A stretch of 64,000 nucleotides of DNA from Lentimicrobiaceae bacterium (lineage in GTDB: Bacteria; Bacteroidota; Bacteroidia; Bacteroidales; F082): contig SUWV01000006.1 of the NCBI GenBank assembly GCA_015061315.1, positions 30,886 to 94,885 of the forward strand, read 5' to 3'. A program made the translations under genes and the position numbers. Positions 8,932 through 17,562 of this stretch are shown here, piece by piece (position 1 is the stretch's first letter; each line of letters begins with the position of its first letter). A model generated the notes under the pieces. It was not told the DNA's origin, ran no database searches, and was given only the letters and a program-made list of their open reading frames with translations.

Positions 8932-8939
8932 TATCTTTG
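8932..8939 (+). promoter_or_regulatory. -7 promoter box for tgt
   Basis: TATCTTTG matches TAnnTTTG and ends only 12 bases before the tgt ATG, implying a very short leader. The TTG inside it should not be taken as the start codon. Confidence 0.7.
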
Positions 8940-8951
8940 TCAAAAAATTTT

Positions 8952-10082
8952 ATGAGATTTTCACTTGTCAAAAATGATACTGCGAGCAATGCTCGTGCTG
9001 GCGTCTTGACTACCGATCACGGTGATATAGAGACTCCTATTTTTATGCCTGTTGGTACTGTCGGTAGCGTTAAGGCTACGCATGTCAGAGATTTAGAAGA
9101 AGAGATTAAGGCTCAGATCATTTTAGGCAACACCTATCATTTATATTTACGTCCAGGTTTAGATGTCTTGAAAAAAGCTGGCGGCTTGCATAAGTTCAAC
9201 GGCTGGCACAGACCTATACTTACCGACAGTGGCGGGTTCCAGGTCTTCTCCCTGACAGACATCAGGAAGATGAAAGAAGAAGGTGTCGTCTTTCAATCGC
9301 ATATCGACGGCTCGCGTCATACTTTCACTCCTGAAAGTGTGATGGACATAGAACGCGTTATTGGAGCCGACATCATCATGGCTTTCGATGAATGTACTCC
9401 AGGCACCGCCGACTTTCGCTATGCTAAGGAGTCGATGGAAAGAACACATCGCTGGCTCGACCGCTGCTGGAAACGTTTCGATGAGACTGAACCTGTTTAT
9501 GACTATAACCAATCGCTGTTCCCTATCGTACAAGGCTGCGTATATCCAGAACTTAGAAAACGCTCGGCAGAATATGTCACCAAACATGAGGCGGACGGCT
9601 ACGCTATAGGCGGTCTCGCAGTTGGCGAACCTACAGAACAGATGTACGAGATGATTGAAGTCGTGAATGAAATATTGCCAAAAGACAAACCTCGTTATCT
9701 CATGGGTGTGGGAACTCCTGCTAACTTGCTCGAGGCTATATCGCGTGGCGTTGATATGTTCGACTGCGTCATGCCTACACGTAACGGTCGTAACGGAATG
9801 CTCTTCACTTCAGAGGGTATCATAAATATCAAAAACGAAAAGTGGAAATACGACTTCTCTCCATTAGACGAAAACGGAACGACATACGTCGATAGAGATT
9901 ATACTAAGGCTTATCTTCGCCATCTCATTATCTCGAAAGAAATTTTAGGACCTATGATAGCGACGGTACATAACTTGGGATTTTACCTCTGGCTTGTCAA
10001 AGAAGCAAGAAAACATATCTTGGAAGGCGACTTCGCCTCATGGCGCGATATGATGCTGCCTAAAGTAACACGCAGAATTTGA
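8952..10082 (+). CDS. tgt: Queuine tRNA-ribosyltransferase
   Basis: TGT exchanges guanine 34 in GUN anticodons for the queuine precursor. The protein shows ILTDSGGFQVFSL (catalytic Asp region), AFDECTPG, GGLAVGEP and DMFDCVMPTRNGRNG with the nucleophile Asp. The ATG at 8952 is chosen over an upstream TTG because that TTG lies inside the promoter box. The three zinc-binding Cys of the E. coli enzyme (CxCxxC) are absent: the segment here reads DENGTTYVDRDYTKAYL, while the His of TVHN is kept. I believe this is common in Bacteroidota TGTs. The permease gene starts two bases after the stop. Confidence 0.95.
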   Translation: MRFSLVKNDTASNARAGVLTTDHGDIETPIFMPVGTVGSVKATHVRDLEEEIKAQIILGNTYHLYLRPGLDVLKKAGGLHKFNGWHRPILTDSGGFQVFSLTDIRKMKEEGVVFQSHIDGSRHTFTPESVMDIERVIGADIIMAFDECTPGTADFRYAKESMERTHRWLDRCWKRFDETEPVYDYNQSLFPIVQGCVYPELRKRSAEYVTKHEADGYAIGGLAVGEPTEQMYEMIEVVNEILPKDKPRYLMGVGTPANLLEAISRGVDMFDCVMPTRNGRNGMLFTSEGIINIKNEKWKYDFSPLDENGTTYVDRDYTKAYLRHLIISKEILGPMIATVHNLGFYLWLVKEARKHILEGDFASWRDMMLPKVTRRI

Positions 10083-10084
10083 TT

Positions 10085-11158
10085 ATGAAAAAGTTAGATT
10101 GGTACATATTTAAAAAATATATAGGGACATTCTTCTTTTCAATAAGCCTGTTGATTATTATAGTGATAGTCTTCGATGTGTCGGAGAATATCGATAGTTT
10201 TATGAAAAACGAGGCGAGCCTGAGAGAAGTGGTGTTCCATTATTATGTGCCTTTCATACCTTATTTTATTAATCTGTTCATATATCTCTTCGTCTTCATA
10301 TCCGTCATTTTCTTTACCTCGAAGATGGCTGGTCATACCGAAATCATAGCGATTCTGAGTAGTGGCGTCAGCTTTAAAAGATTTCTGCTTCCATATATCA
10401 CCGCAGCTGTCATCTTGTCGATAGGTTCTTTCTATCTCGGTAACTTCTTGATACCTAAGACAGATACTATAAGACGCGAGTTTAAGAATAAGTATATCGA
10501 ACGACTGACGAAAAGCTCGGGCTCCAACATCCACGTGCAAATCGAGAAAGGCGTCTATGTCTATGTGGGTAACTACGACATAAAACGTAGAATCGCTTAT
10601 AAGTTCACGATAGAGGAATTTGAAGATAATGTGATGACATACAAACTTATCGCTGATAAGGCTTCTTACGATACTGTTGATGGAAAATGGAGACTCGATA
10701 ATTATATAGAGCGTCATATTGATGAGGTGGAGACGATGACGAGAGGCAAGTCGAAGGACACGACTCTGATGTTGCAGCCTCGCGACTTATACAATGTCAA
10801 AGAGGAATTTGAAGAAATGAATCTCTTTGAGATACACGACCATATCCAGAATTTGGAACTTAAAGGCGCCGACAATACTTTGCCTTATAAAATAGAGATG
10901 CACAAAAGAATAGCCTCGCCAGTGGCTATTATCATCCTCACTGTCATAGGAGCGGCTTTGTCGAGCAGAAAGGTGCGAGGCGGAATGGGACTGCATCTCG
11001 GTATTGGCATCGTGATAACTTTCTCATACATATTGTTTATGGAGTTCTCGCGCGTGTTCGCACTTTCAGGTGTCTTTTCGCCTTTCATAGCAGCATGGCT
11101 GCCAAATATAATATTCTCAATAATAGGAATATATTTCTTCGTCAAAGCACCGAAATAA
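10085..11158 (+). CDS. LptF/LptG family lipopolysaccharide export permease
   Basis: The YjgP/YjgQ layout is clear: three N-terminal membrane segments (about 8-30, 55-78, 95-118), a periplasmic domain (about 120-265) and three C-terminal segments (about 270-357). Motifs include LDWYIFKKYIGTFFF, IAILSSGVSFKRFLLPY and KRIASPVAIIILTVIGAALSS. It would work with LptB and a second permease to move lipopolysaccharide from the inner membrane. LptF and LptG cannot be separated with certainty here. It starts two bases after the tgt stop, so the two genes are probably co-transcribed. Confidence 0.9.
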   Translation: MKKLDWYIFKKYIGTFFFSISLLIIIVIVFDVSENIDSFMKNEASLREVVFHYYVPFIPYFINLFIYLFVFISVIFFTSKMAGHTEIIAILSSGVSFKRFLLPYITAAVILSIGSFYLGNFLIPKTDTIRREFKNKYIERLTKSSGSNIHVQIEKGVYVYVGNYDIKRRIAYKFTIEEFEDNVMTYKLIADKASYDTVDGKWRLDNYIERHIDEVETMTRGKSKDTTLMLQPRDLYNVKEEFEEMNLFEIHDHIQNLELKGADNTLPYKIEMHKRIASPVAIIILTVIGAALSSRKVRGGMGLHLGIGIVITFSYILFMEFSRVFALSGVFSPFIAAWLPNIIFSIIGIYFFVKAPK

Positions 11159-11300
11159 TTGACAATTAACAGTTAACAATTAACAATTAATAGTTAACAA
11201 TTAACAATTAATAGTTAACAATTGACAGTTGATAGTTTATAATTAATGTTGACTTTTGTTAATTTAATTGTAAATTGTACATTGTAAATTGTTAATTTAT
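11157..11300. repeat. 7-bp repeat array (TTAACAA type), long copy
   Basis: A run of about 90 bases of AACAATTA/ATAGTTA units is followed by inverted-sense TGTAAATTG units. It fills the gap between the permease gene and the kinase gene. Confidence 0.85.
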
Positions 11301-11330
11301 TCTTATTTTAGCAGAAAAATATTTTTTATT

Positions 11331-11942
11331 ATGCATATAGCTATCGCGGGTAATATAGGTTCGGGGAAGACGACCTTAACTAACTTATTATCAAAACATC
11401 TTGGATGGAAGCCTCATTATGAGGAGGTGGATAACAATCCTTATCTGAGTAGTTTTTATTACGACATGCAGCGTTGGTCGTTTAACTTGCAGATTTATTT
11501 CTTGACATCTCGTTTTCGTCAGATCTTAGACATAAGAAACAGTGGCGAGAATGTGGTGCAAGACAGAACGATTTATGAAGACGCTTATATCTTTGCAGAA
11601 AATCTTTATGATATGGCGCTGATGTCGGATCGCGACTACGAAAATTATCGCTCGCTCTTCGACCTGATGTCGTCGTATATGCAAGCTCCCGACTTGCTGA
11701 TATATCTGCGAGCAAGTATCCCGACTTTGGTACGTCAGATAGCAAAACGCAACCGCGAATATGAACAGTCGATACGCTTAGATTACCTTAAATCTCTTAA
11801 CGATAAATATGAAAAATGGATTGCTAACTACGACAAAGGCAAGGTCTTGATTATAGATAGCGATAATTTGGAATTTGAAAATCCTGAAGATTTAAGTAAG
11901 GTGATAGATAGCGTAAATGCTTCACTTAACGGACTTTTTTGA
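11331..11942 (+). CDS. Deoxynucleoside kinase
   Basis: The protein of about 203 residues belongs to the deoxynucleoside kinase family (deoxyadenosine/deoxycytidine/deoxyguanosine kinases) of the salvage pathway. It begins with the P-loop HIAIAGNIGSGKTTL, followed by YEEVDNNPYL, the QDRTIYEDAYIFA segment (DRS-like substrate motif) and a lid-like RQIAKRNREYE. The ATG at 11331 is preferred because the frame upstream is repeat-derived. Base preference among dA, dC and dG cannot be read from this. Confidence 0.9.
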   Translation: MHIAIAGNIGSGKTTLTNLLSKHLGWKPHYEEVDNNPYLSSFYYDMQRWSFNLQIYFLTSRFRQILDIRNSGENVVQDRTIYEDAYIFAENLYDMALMSDRDYENYRSLFDLMSSYMQAPDLLIYLRASIPTLVRQIAKRNREYEQSIRLDYLKSLNDKYEKWIANYDKGKVLIIDSDNLEFENPEDLSKVIDSVNASLNGLF

Positions 11943-12037
11943 ATGACAACAGTCGACAGTCAACGGACAACAGTCTTTTGGTATTTGTGTATCCAAAGTC
12001 TGTAGACCGTAGTCTGTAGACTATAGACTTTATAAAA

Positions 12038-12787
12038 ATGAAAATTTTAGGAATAATACCAGCTCGTTATGCCTCGACGCGTTTCCCAGGCAAACCTTTG
12101 ACAATCATAAACGGCAAGCCGATGATACAACGTGTTTACGAACAATCGATGAAATCGGAACTGTTGACTGATGTGGTCGTCGCTACCGACGATCAGCGTA
12201 TCTTCGATGCGGTGACAGCTTTCGGAGGTAAGGTCATGATGACATCATCGGAACATAACAGCGGCACCGACAGATGCTGCGAAATTGTGGAAAAGATTGG
12301 AAATGACTATGATGCTGTGGTTAATATTCAAGGCGATGAGCCTTTTATCAATCCGGAACAGATAAACCAGATCGCGAAACTTATATCTTCTGATGAAAGT
12401 CAAATCGCTTCATTGTGCAAGCCGATAAAAGATGAAGACGAGCTTTTCGACGAGAATGTGGTGAAAGTAGTCTTTGATACAAAAGGTAAGGCTTTGTATT
12501 TCAGTCGTCAGACTATTCCATTTTTGAGGAAGGTGGAGAAAAAAGAACAAGCTTGGATGCAGTCGAGGACTTTTTATAAACACATAGGTATTTATGCTTA
12601 TAAGGTCGAGGTCTTGAAAGAAATAGCGAGTTTGAAGCAGTCGGGTTTGGAGCTCGCAGAATGCTTGGAACAGCTGCGTTGGCTCGAGAATTCCTACTCT
12701 ATAATGATGGGCGTGACGGAGTTTGAAAGTTATTCTATTGATACACCGCAAGATGTAGAAAAATGTCTAAAATTCTTCAAAGATTAA
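12038..12787 (+). CDS. kdsB: CMP-KDO synthetase (3-deoxy-manno-octulosonate cytidylyltransferase)
   Basis: The 249-residue protein activates KDO with CTP for the lipopolysaccharide inner core. The nucleotide-binding start IIPARYASTRFPGKPL, the VATDDQRI segment, SGTDRCCEI and VNIQGDEPFI are all diagnostic. Length is typical. It is preceded by a short stretch of AGTCTGTAGACC-type units and followed 57 bases later by the HU-like/SPOR gene. Confidence 0.95.
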   Translation: MKILGIIPARYASTRFPGKPLTIINGKPMIQRVYEQSMKSELLTDVVVATDDQRIFDAVTAFGGKVMMTSSEHNSGTDRCCEIVEKIGNDYDAVVNIQGDEPFINPEQINQIAKLISSDESQIASLCKPIKDEDELFDENVVKVVFDTKGKALYFSRQTIPFLRKVEKKEQAWMQSRTFYKHIGIYAYKVEVLKEIASLKQSGLELAECLEQLRWLENSYSIMMGVTEFESYSIDTPQDVEKCLKFFKD

Positions 12788-12844
12788 ACTATTTTTCTTA
12801 ACTTCGCGTACCGAAATATTTTATTACTGAAAACATTTATTTGT

Positions 12845-14002
12845 ATGATTACTAATTATTTAAAAGAGTTATTGAACGATAACGAATGCGTGATTATTCC
12901 TGAGTTCGGAGCCTTTATTTCTAAAAGACATTCTGCAACAATTGATTACGCAAATCATCGTTTTTTGCCTCCATACAAAGAAATAGTTTTCAATGATAAG
13001 TTGAAAAATGATGACGGCATCCTCGCCGATTTTATCTCTAAAAAAGAGAACATCTCTAAAGAAGAAGCATCGAATAAAATCCATGAGTTCGTCAATCAAA
13101 GTGTTGCGATCCTCGATGTTAATTCAGAGTTGGAACTTGTTGACTTAGGTAAGTTCATTAATATCAACGGTAATTTTATTTTCAATGCTAAAGATGATGT
13201 TAATATACTTGGCGACTCTTTCGGCTTGACGGAGTTTAACTATCAGCCTGTTTTCCGTACCGAGACTTATCAAGTCATAAAAGAGAAAATCGTAGTAGAA
13301 CAGAAAGAAAAGAATACCGACTATACCTTGGCAGTTGAGAGCGTTGAAGAATTGACAAGCACTACAACGAGAAGAAGACCAAGTCTGTTCAGAACTGTAG
13401 TCGTCACAACACTCGCGTTCTTCCTTGTCTTTGTGATAAATTGGACTACAGAAAAAACAGATTCAAATCTCGCCAGCTGGAATCCTTTCCTATATTCATC
13501 ACCAAATGAATTCCTTATTGGAATTTCAGAGACGCAAAATCTTAAAGACGCAGAGTCGCAAAGTCTTAAAGACACAGAGACACAAAGTCTTGGAGACTCA
13601 GAGACTCAGAGACTCGGAGACTCAGAAAATAAAAGCCTTGGAGACTTGGAGACTCAAGGACTTGGAGACTCAAAAGATCAAAGCCTCGGTGACTTGGAGA
13701 CTCAGAGACTTGGAGACTCAGAAAATCAAATTCTTGGAGACTTGGAGACTCAGAGACTCGGTGACTCAAATCCAGTCTATTACATCATCGGCGGTTCTTT
13801 CCAGGCAGAAGCCAGCGCTGAGAAGTGTCTCGAAAGCATAAAGAAGCAAGGATTTGAAAAAGCTTCTATATTAGATAAAAACGATAAAGGATATATCAGA
13901 GTTTATTATGAATCGTTTGCAGATAAAGCCGATGCTTTGTCGCGTCTCGATGCGATAAAGAGCGAATATAACGAATCTGCATGGTTGTTGTTCCAAAAAT
14001 AA
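12845..14002 (+). CDS. Membrane protein with HU-like N-domain, repeat linker and SPOR domain
   Basis: The first ~135 residues resemble the HU/CCDC81-type domain found in Bacteroidota (MITNYLKELLNDNECVIIPEFGAFIS). One membrane segment follows (about 180-200), then an 80-residue linker of 8-residue repeats (SLGDSETQ, RLGDSENK, SLGDLETQ; about 230-310), then a C-terminal SPOR domain (about 312-385) that should bind denuded septal peptidoglycan. The layout suggests a division-associated protein that crosses the inner membrane. The linker is encoded by the same 8-bp minisatellite that fills intergenic gaps. Three 8-bp units give eight codons, so gain or loss of one unit would shift the frame and remove SPOR. 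trmB starts seven bases after the stop. Confidence 0.85.
   Translation: MITNYLKELLNDNECVIIPEFGAFISKRHSATIDYANHRFLPPYKEIVFNDKLKNDDGILADFISKKENISKEEASNKIHEFVNQSVAILDVNSELELVDLGKFININGNFIFNAKDDVNILGDSFGLTEFNYQPVFRTETYQVIKEKIVVEQKEKNTDYTLAVESVEELTSTTTRRRPSLFRTVVVTTLAFFLVFVINWTTEKTDSNLASWNPFLYSSPNEFLIGISETQNLKDAESQSLKDTETQSLGDSETQRLGDSENKSLGDLETQGLGDSKDQSLGDLETQRLGDSENQILGDLETQRLGDSNPVYYIIGGSFQAEASAEKCLESIKKQGFEKASILDKNDKGYIRVYYESFADKADALSRLDAIKSEYNESAWLLFQK
13533..13776 (+). repeat. 8-bp minisatellite array inside a coding sequence
   Basis: About thirty imperfect 8-bp units (TTGGAGAC, TCAGAGAC, TCGGTGAC, TCAGAAAA) run through the linker of the HU-like/SPOR gene. They match the intergenic arrays, for example TTGGTGACTCGGCGAC at 17742. 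Neither strand acquires stop codons within the array, so shadow frames stay open. Confidence 0.9.
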
Positions 14003-14008
14003 GTTAAG

Positions 14009-14674
14009 ATGGGAAAGAATAAATTAGAACGTTTCGCGGAAAATAAGACATTTAACAATCTTTTTGAATATTCATTTGAGAGAATCAAAGAAGAAGGATT
14101 TCCGTTGAGAGGCAGATGGAAACAGGATTTTTTCAAGAACGACAACCCGATCGTTTTGGAACTCGGCTGCGGTAAAGGCGAATATACCGTAGGTCTCGCT
14201 CGCGAACATAAAGACATTAATTATATAGGTGTCGACATCAAAGGCTCGAGAATGTGGGTCGGTCTGTGTCAGGCTCGCAACGAAGGCCTCACTAATGTGG
14301 CATTCCTCAGAACTCATATCGAACTTATCGACAATTTCTTCGCTGAGAATGAAGTAGATGAAATCTGGGTTACTTTCCCTGACCCTCAGCCATCGAAAGC
14401 TCGTAAACGCCTCACAGGACCAAACTTCTTGGAACGTTACCGTAAGTTCGTGAAGAAAGATGGTATCGTAAACCTCAAGACCGACAGCGACTTGATGTAT
14501 GAGTTTACCGTTGAGACAGCACAAGAAGCAAAACTTCCTATCATCTATAACTACGATAATTTATATAATAACGACGACGATTTGGAAGTGAAGAAGATAA
14601 GAACATATTACGAACAAATCTGGCTCGACAAAGGACTCACGATAAAATATATCAGGTTTGGAATTAACAATTAA
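14009..14674 (+). CDS. trmB: tRNA (guanine-N7)-methyltransferase
   Basis: The 221-residue protein methylates G46 of tRNA using S-adenosylmethionine. It shows the SAM site VLELGCGKGEYTVGLA and the TrmB signature TFPDPQPSKARKRL. The C-terminal residues INN plus stop are formed by a TTAACAA-type repeat. It follows the HU-like/SPOR gene by six bases and may be translated from the same message. Confidence 0.94.
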   Translation: MGKNKLERFAENKTFNNLFEYSFERIKEEGFPLRGRWKQDFFKNDNPIVLELGCGKGEYTVGLAREHKDINYIGVDIKGSRMWVGLCQARNEGLTNVAFLRTHIELIDNFFAENEVDEIWVTFPDPQPSKARKRLTGPNFLERYRKFVKKDGIVNLKTDSDLMYEFTVETAQEAKLPIIYNYDNLYNNDDDLEVKKIRTYYEQIWLDKGLTIKYIRFGINN

Positions 14675-14735
14675 GAATTAAGAATTGACTCAGAGACTCG
14701 TTGTCTTGTAGTCTTGTAGACTTGTTGTCTTATTA

Positions 14736-14790
14736 GAGGCGCACCAATTACATCTCGTTTATTTTTCATCGGTGTAATATGTCGCGTCTC
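14736..14790 (+). repeat. ~55-bp palindromic repeat, copy A
   Basis: Starts GAGGCGCACCAATTAC and ends GTAATATGTCGCGTCTC, with a central TCGTTTATTTTTCATCGG loop. Arms of about 17 bases can pair imperfectly. It is flanked on both sides by 8-bp arrays (14687-14735 and downstream). The gap 14675-14962 holds only these repeats and a short AT-rich tail. Confidence 0.85.
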
Positions 14791-14962
14791 TACTTGGCGA
14801 CTTATACCGCAGGCGTTCCGTTTCACTTCACACCTGACTGTATTTCTCACGCCCTTACATGGCTCATTGTCTTATTGACTCGGTGACTTAAAAAATGAAA
14901 ACAACTAAGAACTTAGAACACAGAGACTTAAATTACCTCTTGATTTTTTGAATTTTATATCG

Positions 14963-14970
14963 TACATTTG
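14963..14970 (+). promoter_or_regulatory. -7 promoter box before the secreted protein pair
   Basis: TACATTTG matches TAnnTTTG and lies 39 bases before the ATG at 15010. Confidence 0.6.
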
Positions 14971-15009
14971 TTCTCAGATAACCATATTACCAACATAAAT
15001 ATAGGGAAG

Positions 15010-15648
15010 ATGAAAGACTTAAACATCACAAAACAACTCTTTTTCTTGCTGCTTTTAATAATGGGCGGCTCGCTGAAGGCGCAGTATCATGACGAAAGTA
15101 TTTTTACACCTTATAAAACCAATATCGTATCTTACAATGGATATTCTTTTCCTATTTCCCCTAAAAGTAATGAATGGAAAGACAAGAATCATTCACAAAG
15201 AATAGACGCCTTGCAACTTCCAAATGATACTTTGCAAAACATCTCGACTTTAAGACTTTTGGAGACTTGTCTTTATTATCCTTTAAACATTGACGCTTTT
15301 ATGAACGATGATGTCGTTGCAGGTTTTAAGAAAATAAAATCTCAGTTTAACGGATATGAGGAACTATTTGGACGAGATGATTTTCCACCTGTACTTATGG
15401 AATTGTATTCTTCGAGAGACGTTAATTTTATAGAAAAGATAGATAACGATTACGATCGTGGGCAATATTCTTTCGATTATAGAATTATGGAACTTATGAT
15501 GCATGAGATTTTGGATGAGGTTTCTAATCAGCGTTCCAATCAGATTGTGGAATTGGTTTCCGAGAAACAATCTCAAAGAGAGAATCTTAAAGAATATTAT
15601 GGCGGTAACAATATAGCGGACCGAATTATTAATAAATCAAACCAATAA
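15010..15648 (+). CDS. Secreted protein of unknown function
   Basis: I do not recognise a family. The protein of about 212 residues starts with a signal peptide (MKDLNITKQLFFLLLLIMGG, cleavage likely after KAQ). The mature part is rich in Asp, Asn and Tyr and has no membrane segment. The ATG at 15010 is chosen over an upstream TTG, which sits inside the promoter box. The next gene, a lipoprotein, starts three bases after the stop, so the two are probably one operon. Confidence 0.7.
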   Translation: MKDLNITKQLFFLLLLIMGGSLKAQYHDESIFTPYKTNIVSYNGYSFPISPKSNEWKDKNHSQRIDALQLPNDTLQNISTLRLLETCLYYPLNIDAFMNDDVVAGFKKIKSQFNGYEELFGRDDFPPVLMELYSSRDVNFIEKIDNDYDRGQYSFDYRIMELMMHEILDEVSNQRSNQIVELVSEKQSQRENLKEYYGGNNIADRIINKSNQ

Positions 15649-15651
15649 GTT

Positions 15652-16440
15652 ATGAAGAAGATTTTATACCTTTCGATATTTTTATTGTCAGTCTTAATGA
15701 TAAGCTGCAAACCAGACCCTATTGATAACGGGGACGATGATACGAACAACACAGATACCATTCAGGAAGAACCGTTGGTGAGGAAATATCTGACAAAACA
15801 ATTGTTAAATGATGATCCAGAGAAGATAATGCTTTCCATTGACTGGAACGAAGACTGTTCGCAAATAAAGAATGTAAAATATAGTATGGGATATGGTAGT
15901 ACGGCAAATTATAAATTTACATACTATGATTATGATAGCATTAAAGTAGACATCTCAATGTTAAATGAGTTGCCAAATTGGACACCATATTACGATGTGA
16001 TGATAATTATTCTTAATGAAGAGAAAAACATTGATAAGATATATTGTTACGTTAATAATGTATTGCAAGACATAGAAAAATACGTTTATAATGAAAACGG
16101 AAAATTACAAGAGAGAATTTATTGGAATGATGAACATAAAGATAAGTTTGAATGGACTGGAGATAATGTAACAGAAGCTGTTATTGATGAAAAGGAATAC
16201 TCTTATGAATTAACAGACTTCATACATCCACATTATACTATTCCTTTCTATATGTCGGACCAAATATTTGAGACAGGAGGACGTCCTCTTTTTACACCGT
16301 TATGGAAAAATATGATTAAAGATTATTGTAATTATGAAATTGACGAAGATAATTACATCGTGAAAAAAATATATAAGGATAATGCTACTGACACAGTACA
16401 ATTATTCTATTCATACTACTACATTACATCAAACGAATAA
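15652..16440 (+). CDS. Lipoprotein of unknown function
   Basis: The 262-residue protein has a lipoprotein signal with lipobox LMISC (Cys 19), then a short acidic linker with GDDDTNNTD. Acidic residues just after the Cys may favour surface exposure in Bacteroidota, but this is inference. The mature domain has beta-strand-like segments such as YKFTYYDYDSIKVDIS and KIYCYVNNVLQDIEKYVYNENGKL, recalling DUF4595-like lipoproteins; this is only a resemblance. It lies between the secreted protein and the broken secreted-protein gene. Confidence 0.72.
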   Translation: MKKILYLSIFLLSVLMISCKPDPIDNGDDDTNNTDTIQEEPLVRKYLTKQLLNDDPEKIMLSIDWNEDCSQIKNVKYSMGYGSTANYKFTYYDYDSIKVDISMLNELPNWTPYYDVMIIILNEEKNIDKIYCYVNNVLQDIEKYVYNENGKLQERIYWNDEHKDKFEWTGDNVTEAVIDEKEYSYELTDFIHPHYTIPFYMSDQIFETGGRPLFTPLWKNMIKDYCNYEIDEDNYIVKKIYKDNATDTVQLFYSYYYITSNE

Positions 16441-16447
16441 CTTAGCT

Positions 16448-17562
16448 ATGAGAAAGATATTGATAATATTGCTTTTATTTTGTTGTTCCAATTATCTTGT
16501 AGCTCAAATTATGGTAGGAGAACCTTTCCATTTTTGTGCGTTAAATGGTGAACAATATAATCCAGGGACACATAATAACGTTGAAGGTAATGATTGGGTA
16601 GTCACAAAATCAGATGAAGATTATACAAGATATGAGAAAGCATTTATTAGTGAACGTTTTAACGATGACTATTCCAACCATACTATAATAGGCGACCCTA
16701 CTGTGAGTTATAACTGTCATCGTCGTGAGGCTAACACTCAGATAAACGGCGCTACCATAGAGAATGCTATATGCGCCGTAAATCTGTGTAACCCTGCCGA
16801 CTAACATGGCAACGGTGGCGTGGTGCAGGCTACAGACGCAGTGTTCCGCAACAACAGCAAAAGTATACGCGCTACTGACTATTCCAACTACAGCGAGAAT
16901 CCTAATGTTGAAGCAGCTAACGTCTCTTCCTTCAACCAATGTTCGTTTACTGTAGATGAAGACTATAATAACGAGATAGGAATCTACGCAGAAAACACAG
17001 GCTACGCCACGATAATAATGAATGACTTCATGGTCGGGACAAAAGGCGCCTGAAACTACGGAATATATTTGGATTGCATGAAAGCCTGCATGAGACACAA
17101 CGCAGTGTCAAACAACTGACGGATTATGAAAAGGCGATGCTTGAAGACATGGCTGAAAACGGAGTAGGAGGTTCGCAGCTGATGGCACGCTCAATCTTGG
17201 ACGAAAGCAGAGGCACGCCGACAATAATCATCTCAAGCTGTCCTACGATACCGACATACGGAGCGACGGCGAGAGGAGAATCGGAAGAAATAACAGAACC
17301 GACATCAGACAGGGGCTTGAAAGTGGAGGTGTCACCTAATCCAGCGACATCGAGTGTGGAGATAAGCTACGTTCTTCCAGAGAAGGAAAAGACGGCGACA
17401 TTTGTTCTGACAAACACCTTAGGAGTCAATGTCCTTACAACGGAGTTTGAAGGCAATAACGGAGTCGCGACGATAAATCTCGACAACATACCATCAGGCA
17501 TTTATTTCTACACAGTCAGAAGCGGCGATGATGTAATGACAGGAAAACTTGTGGTGGAATGA
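16448..17562 (+). pseudogene. Broken gene for a T9SS-sorted secreted protein
   Basis: A signal peptide (MRKILIILLLFCCSNYLVAQ) opens a frame that reads NPAD, then TAA at 16802. It continues in the same frame as HGNGGVVQATDAVFRNNSKS, typical of parallel beta-helix surface proteins, and stops again at TGA 17051. A shift then leads into another frame with YEKAMLEDMAENGVGGSQL and a full C-terminal sorting domain (VSPNPATSSVEISY, GIYFYTVRSGDDVMTGKLVV). Full-length relatives are usually much longer, so internal sequence has probably been deleted near 17050-17110. Two in-frame stops plus a frameshift argue against a functional product. Confidence 0.8.

Noticed and set aside
8937..8951. TTG start for tgt
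   Set aside because: The TTG is part of the TATCTTTG promoter box; the ATG at 8952 fits the family start.
10139..10717. Long minus-strand frame within the LptF/G gene, and similar long frames inside rny, ftsI, murC and ftsZ
   Set aside because: These are shadows of well-supported genes, without recognisable domains or promoters.
13506..13841. Second plus-strand frame and a minus-strand frame through the 8-bp array
   Set aside because: They are open only because the array has no stop codons. Neither has a domain or signal outside the repeat.
16802..17053. Stop codon recoding (TAA or TGA read through) in the secreted-protein remnant
   Set aside because: Both TAA and TGA occur and a frameshift follows. 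No SECIS-like or recoding signal is seen, so decay is simpler.
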